From assembly GCA_944323135.1 (NCBI GenBank), contig CALURI010000002.1:108009-172008 (forward strand): a stretch of 64,000 nucleotides of DNA. The letters run 5' to 3'. Source of the stretch: Candidatus Gastranaerophilales bacterium. GTDB taxonomy: Bacteria; Cyanobacteriota; Vampirovibrionia; Gastranaerophilales; Gastranaerophilaceae. Below, one piece after another: positions 45,212-55,603 of the stretch (position 1 is its first letter; every line of letters starts with the position of its first letter). The notes under the pieces were generated by a model that was given only the letters and a program-made list of their open reading frames with translations, was not told the origin of the DNA and ran no database searches. The position numbers and the translations under genes are program-made.

Positions 45212-46185
45212 GCCTGACTCCCTTCTCTGATACGAGGATCAGTAATAATTAAGAGAATATCCGCAATCAAATTGCCTAAAATAAGCATTACAGCCCCCAT
45301 CATTAAAGAAGCCATAACAAGATTTATGTCAGATTTTAAAACAGCTTCCAAAATCAAACGTCCAAGTCCCGGATATTGAAAAACGTATTCAGTCAATGCT
45401 GCCCCGCTCAAAAGTCCTGCAAATTCAAAGCCTAAAAGTGTAATCAAAGGATTAACGGCATTTCTCAAAGCATGTTTGAATATAACTTTAAATTCACTAA
45501 GGCCTTTAGCTCTTGCAAATTTCACATAATCACTATCCAAAACATCCAAAAGGTTTCCCCTCATTTGTCTTTGCAAACCAGCCAAAGATAATGTAAATAA
45601 AACTGTTACAGGTAAAACCAAATGATGAGTAATATCTAAAAACTTTTGCGAAAAGCTCATCTCTAAAAAGTTTGAACTTGTAAGCCCTCCAACAGGAAAC
45701 CAACCGGTTTTCACAGCAAATATCAATAACAAAACAGCAAAGAAAAATGATGGAATTGCCATCCCGATACTTGTCAAAACAGTTAACACTCTATCAAAAG
45801 GAGTTTTCCAATAAATTGCGGCGAGCACTCCCAAAGGCACCCCCACAGACCAAGATAAAAATATAACAACAACAGTTAAAAGCAAAGTATTTGGTATACG
45901 TTCTTTTAATTTTGTACTAACCTGTTCACCGTTAGAAGTTACACCTAAATCTCCTTTTACAAAAGATTTTGCCCATTTGCCGTATTGAACAATTATCGGT
46001 TTATCAAGTCCTAATCTTTCGGTTTCCTTTTGCAAAGTTTCTTTTGAAACAGACGGATTGAGCCTTAATTCAGCCAAAGGATCAACAGGTGATAAACGTA
46101 TTATAAAAAAACTTATCAACGAAACTATAATAAGTAATGGAATTGTTTGAAATATTCTTTTTAATATATATATTAAAATTTGCAT
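45208..46185 (-). CDS. Oligopeptide-type ABC transporter permease (OppB/DppB-like)
   Basis: A 325-residue permease. The N-terminal ILKRIFQTIPLLIIVSLISFFIIRL and DPL stretch is typical of DppB. Six helices; the EAA loop reads ARAKGLSEFKVIFKHALRNA. LSGAALTEYVFQYPGLGRL near the C-terminus is the family hallmark. Overlaps the binding-protein gene stop by one base (TAATG) and the OppC-like gene by ATGA. Confidence 0.92.
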   Translation of the reverse strand: MQILIYILKRIFQTIPLLIIVSLISFFIIRLSPVDPLAELRLNPSVSKETLQKETERLGLDKPIIVQYGKWAKSFVKGDLGVTSNGEQVSTKLKERIPNTLLLTVVVIFLSWSVGVPLGVLAAIYWKTPFDRVLTVLTSIGMAIPSFFFAVLLLIFAVKTGWFPVGGLTSSNFLEMSFSQKFLDITHHLVLPVTVLFTLSLAGLQRQMRGNLLDVLDSDYVKFARAKGLSEFKVIFKHALRNAVNPLITLLGFEFAGLLSGAALTEYVFQYPGLGRLILEAVLKSDINLVMASLMMGAVMLILGNLIADILLIITDPRIREGSQA

Positions 46186-48014
46186 TATTTTATATAAATC
46201 TCCTCTATATTATGAGTTACACCACCCAAACTTGTCGGATATATATTTTGGAATTTATTTCTCAAAGCAACAATTCTAATTGGTGAATAAATATAGATTA
46301 AAGGTTTTTCATCATACACAATTTTTTGGTATTCATCATAATATTTCTTTCTATCCTCAAATTTTGTAGCTAAAGCCCCTTGAGTATATAAATAATCCAA
46401 ACGTTTTTCGAAATCATATCGAGGACTGTTCAAATCTTTTTCTAATCTTTGGTTAAATATGTGCAAAGTACCATCAGATAACCAAACATTTTTACCCCCG
46501 TTAGGTTCAAGAGGTGAACCTGTAAATCCCATTATTACCATATCCCAATCAAGAGTTGCCATAAGTTTATTTACAAGAGAATTAAATTCAATAGGTTTGA
46601 AATTAATTTTCATACCTAAATCCTCAAGATCTTGTTTTACCATAACACCAATAGCTTCACGCTCAGTATTTCCTGCATTTGTATATAAATCAAATTCAAC
46701 ATGATTTCCGAATTTATCTATCAAATGACCGGCTTTATCCCATCTGAAACCTGATTTTTTTAACAATTTTTTTGATTTTTCAATATCTCTGTCATAACCC
46801 TTTAAATTTTCATTTAAAAATATTGAATTTAATGTTTCGGAAGTAAAAAGAGGTTCAGCAAGTCCGTTTGCAATATTAAATACCATATTTTTTCTGTCAA
46901 TTGCATAATCTACAGCTTGGCGGAAATTTTTATCCTGAAACCAGACTTGTTTTTTAGGGTCGACGTAATATTTACCCTTTTCATTTTTACGGTTATTCAT
47001 ATTCATCGCTATATACATAGTTCCTGTGTCAGGTCCTATGTTATAAACCGTAAAATCACCGTGTTTTTCCATTTCTTTAAACCGAGCAACATTTGCACCC
47101 TGAAGACTTATCTCATCTAATTCTCCGCCTTCAAATTTCAAAACCTGATTGTTTATATCACCGACAATTAAATATACAATTTTATCTAAATACGGAAGTT
47201 TTTTATCATCTTTATTTATTACGTAATAATTAGGATTTCTTTCAAACACAACCCTCTGAGCTGGAACGTATTCTTTTAATTTAAACGCACCTGATATTAC
47301 AAAATCTTTTGGAGGAGTATTTGTAGAAAGGAACCCTTCAAAATAAGCTTTCCCTTTTTTTACGGCAGGTTCAAAAACATGTTTTGGCGCAATCGGAGAA
47401 GATAGCATTCTCAAAAAAGGTGCAAAAGGTTCAGGCGTAACAAATTTTACCGTATAATTATCAATCTTTTCAACAGTCGGTAATTTACCGTCAATTACTA
47501 TTGAATCTCTTATAGATGTATTTCCAAACCCGTCTAAAATTATATTTTGCCAAGTAAATACGACATCATCAGCAGTAATAGGTCTCCCGTCAGACCATTT
47601 TATACCATGTCTTAATTTTACAATATATTCTTTCCCGTTTACCGTAAATGATTTTGCAAGTTTAGGAATTGTATCACCCGTCACAGGATCAGTTGTCACA
47701 AGTCCGTCATACATAATCTCAGACATTTGAGAAGATATGTTATCTTTTGAATTAAACGGATTAAAAGTCTTTGGTCCCTCACCAATTGTTGAAGATACAA
47801 AAGTTCCTCCAAATTTTCCAACAGGTGCTTGAGATTGAAGATAATCAATGCCATTAATAGTTACATTTTTTTCTAATGGATAATTTTCTTCCTGTATTTC
47901 TGACTTTGGTCTTAAGACCGGCTTTTGAGTTTCATCAACATCAGCTCTTATACAAGCCTTTCCAAGCCCGAGAATTATAAGCAAAACTAAGATAACATAA
48001 ATAACCCGTTTCAT
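46185..48014 (-). CDS. ABC transporter substrate-binding protein, family 5 (OppA-like)
   Basis: A 609-residue exported protein with a signal segment (about 4-20). SBP_bac_5 hallmarks: FNPFNSKDNISSQMSEIMYDGLV, LRHGIKWSDGRPITADDVVFTW, NPNYY, RQAVDYAIDRKNMV, and a C-terminal LIYIYSPIRIVALRN. It would deliver peptides or similar solutes. The protein is longer than the usual 520-560. First gene of an operon with two permeases and an MgtC-like protein. Confidence 0.92.
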   Translation of the reverse strand: MKRVIYVILVLLIILGLGKACIRADVDETQKPVLRPKSEIQEENYPLEKNVTINGIDYLQSQAPVGKFGGTFVSSTIGEGPKTFNPFNSKDNISSQMSEIMYDGLVTTDPVTGDTIPKLAKSFTVNGKEYIVKLRHGIKWSDGRPITADDVVFTWQNIILDGFGNTSIRDSIVIDGKLPTVEKIDNYTVKFVTPEPFAPFLRMLSSPIAPKHVFEPAVKKGKAYFEGFLSTNTPPKDFVISGAFKLKEYVPAQRVVFERNPNYYVINKDDKKLPYLDKIVYLIVGDINNQVLKFEGGELDEISLQGANVARFKEMEKHGDFTVYNIGPDTGTMYIAMNMNNRKNEKGKYYVDPKKQVWFQDKNFRQAVDYAIDRKNMVFNIANGLAEPLFTSETLNSIFLNENLKGYDRDIEKSKKLLKKSGFRWDKAGHLIDKFGNHVEFDLYTNAGNTEREAIGVMVKQDLEDLGMKINFKPIEFNSLVNKLMATLDWDMVIMGFTGSPLEPNGGKNVWLSDGTLHIFNQRLEKDLNSPRYDFEKRLDYLYTQGALATKFEDRKKYYDEYQKIVYDEKPLIYIYSPIRIVALRNKFQNIYPTSLGGVTHNIEEIYIK

Positions 48015-48070
48015 AGTTTTAGAATAACATAAATATAAATTTTGTTTATAGCCCGAGTGATGACTTTATT

Positions 48071-48870
48071 TTATTCCCAAATTTTGCATTGTTTATCTTT
48101 TATGTAATCCATATTTTTCCCATAAATAACTTGAGCAGTACAGGCATCGCCACGTGTAATAAAATAATCACTATCAATAACACCTTTAACCCCACCTGGA
48201 ACAATTTTATCTTCAAAAACAACAAACGTAAATAAATCAATTCCTAATGAATTTGGGAGAGCATAAGCATTAACATCTATCCTTAAATAGCCACATGGGG
48301 CAGTATTACTACAAGGAGGTTCAAAAGTTAAAGAATCAATTAACACACCATCATTTAATATTGCTTTTGAATGTCTGCTATCTTGATTTAAGTTAATTCC
48401 ATACCTTGTTGAGCCGATTGATTTATATTCAACATCAGGGAAACATCCTTGTTCATTTTTTCCGCAAAACTTTACATAATTCATATATGGTAATAAATAA
48501 TACAAAATATCTTCTTCATCTTTATCAGATGATTCATAATAAACTAAATTCCAATTATTAATATCGCCGTTATCTTGTTTAGCCCTTATATATGCATTAC
48601 TAATAACAGAATAAAATTTGTTGAGTTTAGAAACATATACATGAATTTTATAATTTTGGATTAATGAAGGTAACGTAAGTGCGGCTACAACTCCGATTAT
48701 TCCTAATGTTATTAAGACCTCAGCCAAAGTAAATGCAGATTTATAATTTAAAAAAGATAAAAATTTTGAACATATAATTTTATCATAACAAACTTGGCTT
48801 TTGAGCTTCAGGATATTAACTAGCTGAGAATGCCCCCCCCCCGATGTTTTTCATCAAATAATCTTTTCAT
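48071..48870 (-). CDS. Type IV prepilin-like gene, out of frame at a ten-G tract (phase-variable?)
   Basis: The hydrophobic prepilin motif FTLAEVLITLGIIGV and a 200-residue Cys-containing pilin body run in one frame from about 48822 down to the stop at 48071, but no ATG, GTG or usable start lies before the motif in that frame. An ATG at 48870 with AAGGA 8 bases upstream reads MKRLFDEKHR into ten consecutive G and then hits TAG at 48820. With 11 or 8 G the same ATG joins the pilin frame and gives a 266- or 265-residue prepilin with a 47-residue leader. As sequenced the gene is off. A homopolymer error is the main alternative. Confidence 0.7.
48833..48842 (-). repeat. Poly-G homopolymer (G10) in prepilin leader
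   Basis: Ten consecutive C on the plus strand (G on the coding strand) in otherwise about 30% GC DNA, nine codons after the prepilin ATG. This is the type of tract used for slipped-strand phase variation. Confidence 0.85.
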
Positions 48871-48963
48871 AAACAGCTTCCTTTCTTACTTTTAAAATTT
48901 TATCATTATTATAAAATATTTTTTATCTTTTTTCAAGATATCAAATATAAGAAAGCTATACCA

Positions 48964-49024
48964 GAAAAATTAATTTTTCCTTAAGAAAATTAATTTTTCT
49001 CCAAATTCGTTATATAAATATAAT
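48964..49024 (+). promoter_or_regulatory. groESL promoter with double palindrome, possible operator
   Basis: GAAAAATTAATTTTTC (48964-48979, perfect palindrome) and GAAAATTAATTTTTC (48985-48999) are near-identical copies 21 bases apart. They lie just before a TATAAT -10 box at 49019-49024. The second copy overlaps the expected -35. No CIRCE element is present, so this pair may be the heat-shock operator of this lineage. Confidence 0.5.
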
Positions 49025-49058
49025 GTAGACTTGAATTAGGAGAAAAGGAGAGAATATT

Positions 49059-49343
49059 ATGTTAAAACCATTAGGCGACAGAATTGTTATCAAAGTTATT
49101 GAAGATACTGAACAAACATCAGGCGGAATTTTTATTCCTGACAGCGCTAAAGAAAAACCTCAAAAAGGTCAAGTCGTTGCTGTAGGTGCTGGCAAAATTA
49201 ACGAAAAAGGCGAAAGAGAACCTATGGATGTTAAAACAGGTGACACAATTCTTTATGCAAAATATGCAGGTACAGATATTAAAATTGACGGTGTAGAATA
49301 TAAAATTCTATCAGTAAAAGATGCATTAGCAATTATTGAATAA
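49059..49343 (+). CDS. groES: Co-chaperonin GroES
   Basis: A 94-residue protein: [36 protein letters not shown] contains the mobile-loop region, followed by [18 protein letters not shown] and a final AIIE. Length is normal. AGGAGAAAAGGAG gives a strong ribosome site. Caps the GroEL ring; groEL follows 21 bases later. Confidence 0.97.
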   Translation: MLKPLGDRIVIKVIEDTEQTSGGIFIPDSAKEKPQKGQVVAVGAGKINEKGEREPMDVKTGDTILYAKYAGTDIKIDGVEYKILSVKDALAIIE

Positions 49344-49361
49344 TTTTTATAGGAGAAATAA

Positions 49362-51005
<1,644 letters not shown>

Positions 51006-51031
51006 TTGTTTTCATAACAGTGCAAATAAAA

Positions 51032-51067
51032 AAATAAGGCTTGATTTTATTCAAGCCTTATTTTTTT
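51032..51067 (+). terminator. Bidirectional terminator after groEL
   Basis: AAATAAGGCTTGA and TCAAGCCTTATTT with T-runs on both strands, between groEL and the convergent cysK. Confidence 0.9.
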
Positions 51068-51986
51068 ATGCAAACAAAACACTTGATAAATAACGTTCAC
51101 CTGTATCCGGTATTATTGTTACAATTAACTTCCCTTCATTATCTCTCATTTTGGAAAATTCCAAAGCTGCATACATTGCAGCTCCTGATGATATTCCGCA
51201 AAGAATTCCTTCTTCACATGCAAGCTTTCTTGCTGTTTCAACAGCATCGATATCACCTATAGGATAAATAATATCAACAACACTTCTATCGAAATTTCTC
51301 GGAACAAAATTTGCACCAATTCCTTGAATTGCATGAGTATTTGCTGGTTTGCCTGCTAAAACCTGAGACCTGAAAGGTTCAATAGCAACTATTTGTATAT
51401 CAGGATTTTTCTTCTTTAAAGCCCTTCCTATACCTGAAATTGTTCCGCCTGTTCCTACACCAGCAATAATAATGTCAACTTTTCCGTCAGTATCATTCCA
51501 AATTTCTTCTGCTGTCGTTTTTTCATGAATTTCAGGATTTGCAGAGTTATTAAATTGCATAGGGATGAATGAATCAGGAAACTGTTCTTTTAGCTCCATA
51601 GCTTTATCTATAGAACCTTTCATCCCTTTATCAGCATCTGTCAAAACTATCTCTGCCCCGTATGCTTTCAGCAATTTTTGTCTTTCCAAGCTCATATTTT
51701 CAGGCATTGTCAAAATCATCTTATAACCTTTAATTGCACATACCATTGCAAGTCCGATACCTGTGTTCCCGCTCGTAGGTTCGATAATAACGGCACCTGG
51801 AGTTAAAAAACCTTTACGTTCAGCATCTTCTATCATATTTAATGCCGGACGGTCTTTAATTGATCCTGCAGGATTAAAAGTCTCTAATTTTGCAACAACG
51901 GTTGCATATCCGTTTACATTTAATTTATTAATTTTTACTAATGGCGTATGACCGATTAAATCTAATACATTTTCTGCTATTTTCAT
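51066..51986 (-). CDS. cysK: Cysteine synthase (O-acetylserine sulfhydrylase)
   Basis: A 306-residue PLP enzyme making cysteine from O-acetylserine and sulfide. Seen: NPAGSIKDRPALNMI with the Schiff-base Lys, EPTSGNTGIGLAMV, MPENMSLERQKLLKAYGAEI, GVGTGGTISGIGRALK, and GISSGAAMYAAL. Length is typical of CysK. GGAG precedes the ATG. Transcribed alone between two terminators. Confidence 0.95.
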   Translation of the reverse strand: MKIAENVLDLIGHTPLVKINKLNVNGYATVVAKLETFNPAGSIKDRPALNMIEDAERKGFLTPGAVIIEPTSGNTGIGLAMVCAIKGYKMILTMPENMSLERQKLLKAYGAEIVLTDADKGMKGSIDKAMELKEQFPDSFIPMQFNNSANPEIHEKTTAEEIWNDTDGKVDIIIAGVGTGGTISGIGRALKKKNPDIQIVAIEPFRSQVLAGKPANTHAIQGIGANFVPRNFDRSVVDIIYPIGDIDAVETARKLACEEGILCGISSGAAMYAALEFSKMRDNEGKLIVTIIPDTGERYLSSVLFA

Positions 51987-52010
51987 CTTAAAACTCCTGC
52001 ATAAATAATA

Positions 52011-52045
52011 TAAAAGGGTTGATAAAAAATCAACCCTTTGTTTTT
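52011..52045 (-). terminator. Terminator after the Spy-like gene
   Basis: AAAGGGTTGAT and ATCAACCCTTT with a 5-base loop; T-rich on both sides. It separates the sigma-factor operon from cysK. Confidence 0.75.
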
Positions 52046-52069
52046 ATATATGGAGATTATACAAATAAA

Positions 52070-52675
52070 CTATTCAGCATCGGGAGCAGGAAGAGGTTCT
52101 GCTGGTCTTGGTCCTTCAGGGTTAAATCCTGGACGTTTACCAAATTGTTGGTGTCCGCCTTTTTTGTGTCTTTTTTCAAAATCTTTACGACCTTCTTCCT
52201 TCATCTTTTTAAGTTCTTTTAATTGTTTTTTGGTTAAAATAGCTTCAAAGTTTTTCATATTTTGCATACGAAGTTCATGAGCTTCACGTTTTAAAGCTCC
52301 GATTTCTTTTTGCAATTCGGCAATTTTTTCTTGTTGCATTTGAACAGCAATTCTTGAACGTTTTACAGCTTCAATTTCTTGACGTTTTTCCTTAATCTTT
52401 TCCATAATAGGCTTCATTTGTTCAAAGCTTTGTTTATGCATTTCTTTAATTTTAGCTTTTTGCTCATCTGTTAATTTTAATCTTTTTTCAAATTCTGCCT
52501 GGCGTTTTTTGAATTCAGGATTTCTTGGAGGTCTTTTAGCCTCTGGACCAACCGGAGTGGAAACTGCAGCCGGAGTATCTTTAGTTACAGCAGGAGCTGT
52601 TGTTTCTGCTGCAAAACACATTGCAGAACTTGCAAATACTAATACACTTGCCATAATTAAACTTTTTTTCAACAT
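52070..52675 (-). CDS. Periplasmic Spy/CpxP-like LTXXQ protein
   Basis: A 201-residue protein with a signal peptide (1-22, ending CFAAE), a Pro/Ala linker, and a long helical hairpin containing two LTxxQ motifs: LTDEQKAKIKEM (about 72-83) and LTKKQLKELKKM (about 147-158). The basic, His-containing tail (KRHKKGGHQQ) is followed by a Pro-rich end. Spy/CpxP proteins are periplasmic chaperones or stress sensors; the related CnrX senses metal beside an ECF sigma factor. It is the last gene of an anti-sigma/sigma operon. Confidence 0.82.
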   Translation of the reverse strand: MLKKSLIMASVLVFASSAMCFAAETTAPAVTKDTPAAVSTPVGPEAKRPPRNPEFKKRQAEFEKRLKLTDEQKAKIKEMHKQSFEQMKPIMEKIKEKRQEIEAVKRSRIAVQMQQEKIAELQKEIGALKREAHELRMQNMKNFEAILTKKQLKELKKMKEEGRKDFEKRHKKGGHQQFGKRPGFNPEGPRPAEPLPAPDAE

Positions 52676-52694
52676 AAATCTAAATCCTTTCTTT

Positions 52695-53192
52695 TTACAT
52701 TAAATCTTTTAACATAACTGCTAATTCTTTTTTTGCGTTGTACAACCTTGACTTTATTGTCCCTACCGGACATTTTAGTTTATATGCTGCGTCTTCGTAT
52801 GAATAATCATAGATTTCACATAACATTATAACTTCTTTAAATTTTGGTCTTAATGAATTTATTGCTTTTGTAATCTTTTTTTGCCTTTCATTTGATATAA
52901 GCCTAAGCTCCGGTGTAGATTTCTTATCCTTTACTGTGTTAATTATTTCATCATCATTTGTCAGACAATCCTGATTGCGTTTCTGCTTCGATTTTAAATA
53001 ATCTTTAGAAACATTTTTTGCAATTGTATTTATCCAACTTTTAAACGAACCTTGTTCTGTGTATTTAGAGGCATTTTTCCATACCTTAACATACACTTCC
53101 TGTTCAAGATCTTCATTTGTTTCTTTTGTAATAAGCCTTATGATACTTCTTACATTGTTTTGATTGCTTTTTATAAGCTCTTTAAAATTCAT
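52695..53192 (-). CDS. ECF RNA polymerase sigma factor
   Basis: A 165-residue ECF sigma factor. Region 2: EDLEQEVYVKVWKNASKY, SFKSWINTIAKNVSKDYLK (-10 recognition). Region 4: INSLRPKFKEVIMLCEIYDYSYEDAAYKLKCPVGTIKSRLYNAKKEL (-35 recognition). Starts 6 bases after the zinc anti-sigma gene and is followed 19 bases later by the Spy-like gene, so it likely controls its own operon and envelope-stress genes. Confidence 0.93.
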   Translation of the reverse strand: MNFKELIKSNQNNVRSIIRLITKETNEDLEQEVYVKVWKNASKYTEQGSFKSWINTIAKNVSKDYLKSKQKRNQDCLTNDDEIINTVKDKKSTPELRLISNERQKKITKAINSLRPKFKEVIMLCEIYDYSYEDAAYKLKCPVGTIKSRLYNAKKELAVMLKDLM

Positions 53193-53198
53193 TACCTA

Positions 53199-53543
53199 CT
53201 ATTCCACCATTAATAAACCGTACGAATCAACAGGAAATCCATAATCCTCTGCACTTAAAGTAGTTCCGTATTTTATGGTATCAGAAACATCTGTATTAAA
53301 ATTTATGACACCTAAAGCTGTTCCGCTAAATAAAATTGCAAATACTGCACAAGCCATCTTTAATTTTGCAACATTTAAACGTTTAGCTTTGTAATACGGT
53401 CTTACTTCTTTTAGCAAATCTGAAACTTTATCCATCATTTCCTGTTCTTTCTGACAATCCTCACAGGTATCAAGATGTTGTTTCAATGTTTCATCGTTAC
53501 CAAAAGTAAATAATGCTTCATATTTTGTACATTTATCAGTCAT
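53199..53543 (-). CDS. Zinc-finger anti-sigma factor (ZAS-type), membrane-bound
   Basis: A 114-residue protein. HLDTCEDC (His23, Cys27, Cys30) is the Hx3CxxC zinc motif of anti-sigma domains, followed by a helix and one membrane segment (about 63-82), then a short extracytoplasmic tail. The ATG at 53543 has AGAGGT 7 bases upstream; the ATG at 53564 has none. It precedes the ECF sigma gene, the reverse of the common order. It would hold the sigma factor at the membrane until an envelope signal. Confidence 0.82.
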   Translation of the reverse strand: MTDKCTKYEALFTFGNDETLKQHLDTCEDCQKEQEMMDKVSDLLKEVRPYYKAKRLNVAKLKMACAVFAILFSGTALGVINFNTDVSDTIKYGTTLSAEDYGFPVDSYGLLMVE

Positions 53544-53685
53544 TTTTTTAACCTCTATACTCATATAACGATAACGAAATAAAAAAGTTCATTTGCTAAA
53601 AAAAAATCTTCATAATATTATAACATATGTTAACAAAACTAGCAAAAAAATATATTTACAAATTTTATACGACTTGGGAATAGCA

Positions 53686-54237
53686 ATGGCAATAACAGAT
53701 ATAATAAAAAAGACTTGTAAATCACTAGGCGAAAATAACAAACCTACTTATGTAGTAATGGCAATTGCTGCAGTCAAAGGAATTTGTCGTCCTGCATTTA
53801 CAATGATGGATAAAACAGAAAATCCCGAGACTAAAAAATATACAGCACTAAGAGAAGGCTTAACAGAAGTTATCGCAATCCCTGCATATTGGATATGCGG
53901 AGAGCTTGCAGGTAAAATTGCAAAAAAAACCTTTAACGGCAGTGAAGCTCTTGCAAAAAGAGCAGAAACTAACCTTATGTTTATAGGAGTTTGTACTGCC
54001 GCATTATTTGTTATCCCCGGACTATGTTCACTTGCGATTAAACCAATTATGAACAAAATAGGTTTCAAATCTCCGCATGATATCCAAAATGAGAATAATT
54101 CCAAAAAAAATATTGATATCAAATCACCTGCAACACCAGTTCAACTTGAAAATACGGCACAAAAATTTAATATTTATCCAAGAATGAGTACATTTACAAG
54201 CAAACCACAAACAGGTTTGAGAGTGGGGGGCTTATGA
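53686..54237 (+). CDS. Membrane protein of unknown function, paralogue of the next gene
   Basis: A 183-residue protein with about three hydrophobic segments (about 20-32, 65-80, 108-128). The core KGICRPAFTMMDK, then TKKYTALREGL, is shared with the next protein (KSIGRPGFILIDK, TKQYAAAKEFL). I chose the ATG at 53686 with GGGA upstream; an extended reading would need a TTG at 53593 in weakly coding sequence. Overlaps the next gene by ATGA. Family appears specific to this lineage; function unknown. Confidence 0.7.
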   Translation: MAITDIIKKTCKSLGENNKPTYVVMAIAAVKGICRPAFTMMDKTENPETKKYTALREGLTEVIAIPAYWICGELAGKIAKKTFNGSEALAKRAETNLMFIGVCTAALFVIPGLCSLAIKPIMNKIGFKSPHDIQNENNSKKNIDIKSPATPVQLENTAQKFNIYPRMSTFTSKPQTGLRVGGL

Positions 54238-54875
54238 TTAGTGCAGTAAAAAATTTTATAACAAGTTCTCAACTTTCAAGTATTGCTCAAAATACAACTC
54301 AATCTGTTGCAGCCGAAACAACTTTAAAATCAATAGGCAGACCAGGATTTATACTTATAGATAAAGATATTGATTCGGATACAAAACAATATGCAGCAGC
54401 TAAGGAATTTTTATATCAAGCAACCTGTTTAGCAGTATATATGGCATTAATTGTTCCGGTGTTTAAAAAAGGCGGATTTCAAATTGCAAAAAAATATATA
54501 TTCAAAAACACTGAAGGTTTTGAACACTTTAAAGATGTCAAAGAATATATGCATTACAGAAAACTTGCCGACAATCCTTCTGTAAAAAATAGAATGAGTA
54601 CACTTAACAAAGAAAAACTTATAGATAATACAAGCATCAGAGATAAATACAACACTACATTACAAAAAGAATTAGAAAAACAAAATCCTGATAAATTTGT
54701 ATATGTAAAAGGAGCAGTAGAATTAAGCAACATTATAGGTTCTGTTTTAGGTTTGGCAATACTGGCTCCGCAAGTAAGTCATGCATTTATTCATCCGGCG
54801 CTTAAGGCTTTGGGACTTGAACATAAAAAGGATAAATTACCTCAAAATGACATCAAAATTGATGCAAAAGCTTAA
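54234..54875 (+). CDS. Membrane protein of unknown function, paralogue of the previous gene
   Basis: A 213-residue protein. The N-terminal third aligns by eye with the previous protein (RPGFILIDK, DTKQYAAAKEFLYQATCLAVYMALI). A charged, helical stretch follows (about 95-155), then a second membrane segment (about 165-185) and a short tail. Strong GGGGGG ribosome site lies inside the end of the previous gene. The 3' end overlaps the convergent broken prepilin by 4 bases. The two proteins may form one complex. Confidence 0.72.
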   Translation: MISAVKNFITSSQLSSIAQNTTQSVAAETTLKSIGRPGFILIDKDIDSDTKQYAAAKEFLYQATCLAVYMALIVPVFKKGGFQIAKKYIFKNTEGFEHFKDVKEYMHYRKLADNPSVKNRMSTLNKEKLIDNTSIRDKYNTTLQKELEKQNPDKFVYVKGAVELSNIIGSVLGLAILAPQVSHAFIHPALKALGLEHKKDKLPQNDIKIDAKA

Positions 54876-55551
54876 TAATTCATCTCCCAATTGTCATTTA
54901 ATATTCTACCAAAACAGCCGTCAGGAGCGTTACCGGGATCATCACAATTTGAATAATAAGATTCTCTTTCCTCCACTGGATCGCAAGTAGAACTTTTACG
55001 ACAAGCTTCGGTGACTCCAGAGTCTATAACTGCGTCATTATATAAAGATAAAACCCAATAATCCCTTCCGGCAATATTTGGACCACTTGCCCCATTAGTA
55101 TCAACTAATATATATGCCATACCATTATAAAAACCTGACATACATACAGAAGCTCCATTAGCTAAAGCAAAAGAATAACAATTACTCCAAGCAGATTCAA
55201 CAGTCTCTCCATTTAATGTTTTATATGAAGCAGCAAAACAAGGAGCAGCAGATCCTGAACCACAGTCATTTACAACTTTAAAATATTTTTTTATAAATGC
55301 TTCAGAATTAGTTGTTACATTTTGTGCACTTGAACCTAGATGGGCTTCGTAAGATTTATAGCGTTATTGTCATTCAGAACCATAACAGCAGCCTGAGTAA
55401 ATTCATTATACACTTTATGAAGCTGTGTAATATAAGCTTTTCTCTGATGATTTTGCATCAGAGTCGGAACTGTCATTGCTGATACAACACCTATTATTCC
55501 CAAAGTTACAAGCACTTCTGCTAAAGTAAAACCTTTATACTTAAATATCAT
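54872..55551 (-). pseudogene. Type IV prepilin-like gene broken by a frameshift
   Basis: The first part (from ATG at 55551) reads a 7-residue leader and FTLAEVLVTLGIIGV, very like the intact prepilin at 5.4 kb, and stops at TAG near 55336. From about 55345 the next frame continues the same protein without a stop to 54872, including CFAAS, NGASVC, DTNGASGPNIAGRDYW and ILNDNWEMNY, matching DINGKSGPNILGRDLF and IVNDSWKMDY of the 5.4-kb protein. Total length 680 bases equals 227 codons minus one base, so a single-base deletion explains it. Not in a homopolymer. Recent, or a sequence error. Confidence 0.85.
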
Positions 55552-55603
55552 AATCTCGTACCCTTATAAATATAAACTTGATATATTTATTATAATACAT
55601 TTT

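Noticed and set aside
48871..49058. CIRCE element upstream of groES
   Set aside because: No TTAGCACTC/GAGTGCTAA pair is present; only the AT-rich double palindrome is seen.
53593..53685. TTG-initiated 31-residue N-terminal extension of the 53686 protein
   Set aside because: No ribosome site at the TTG; GGGA precedes the ATG at 53686, and the paralogue starts at a similar distance from the shared motif.
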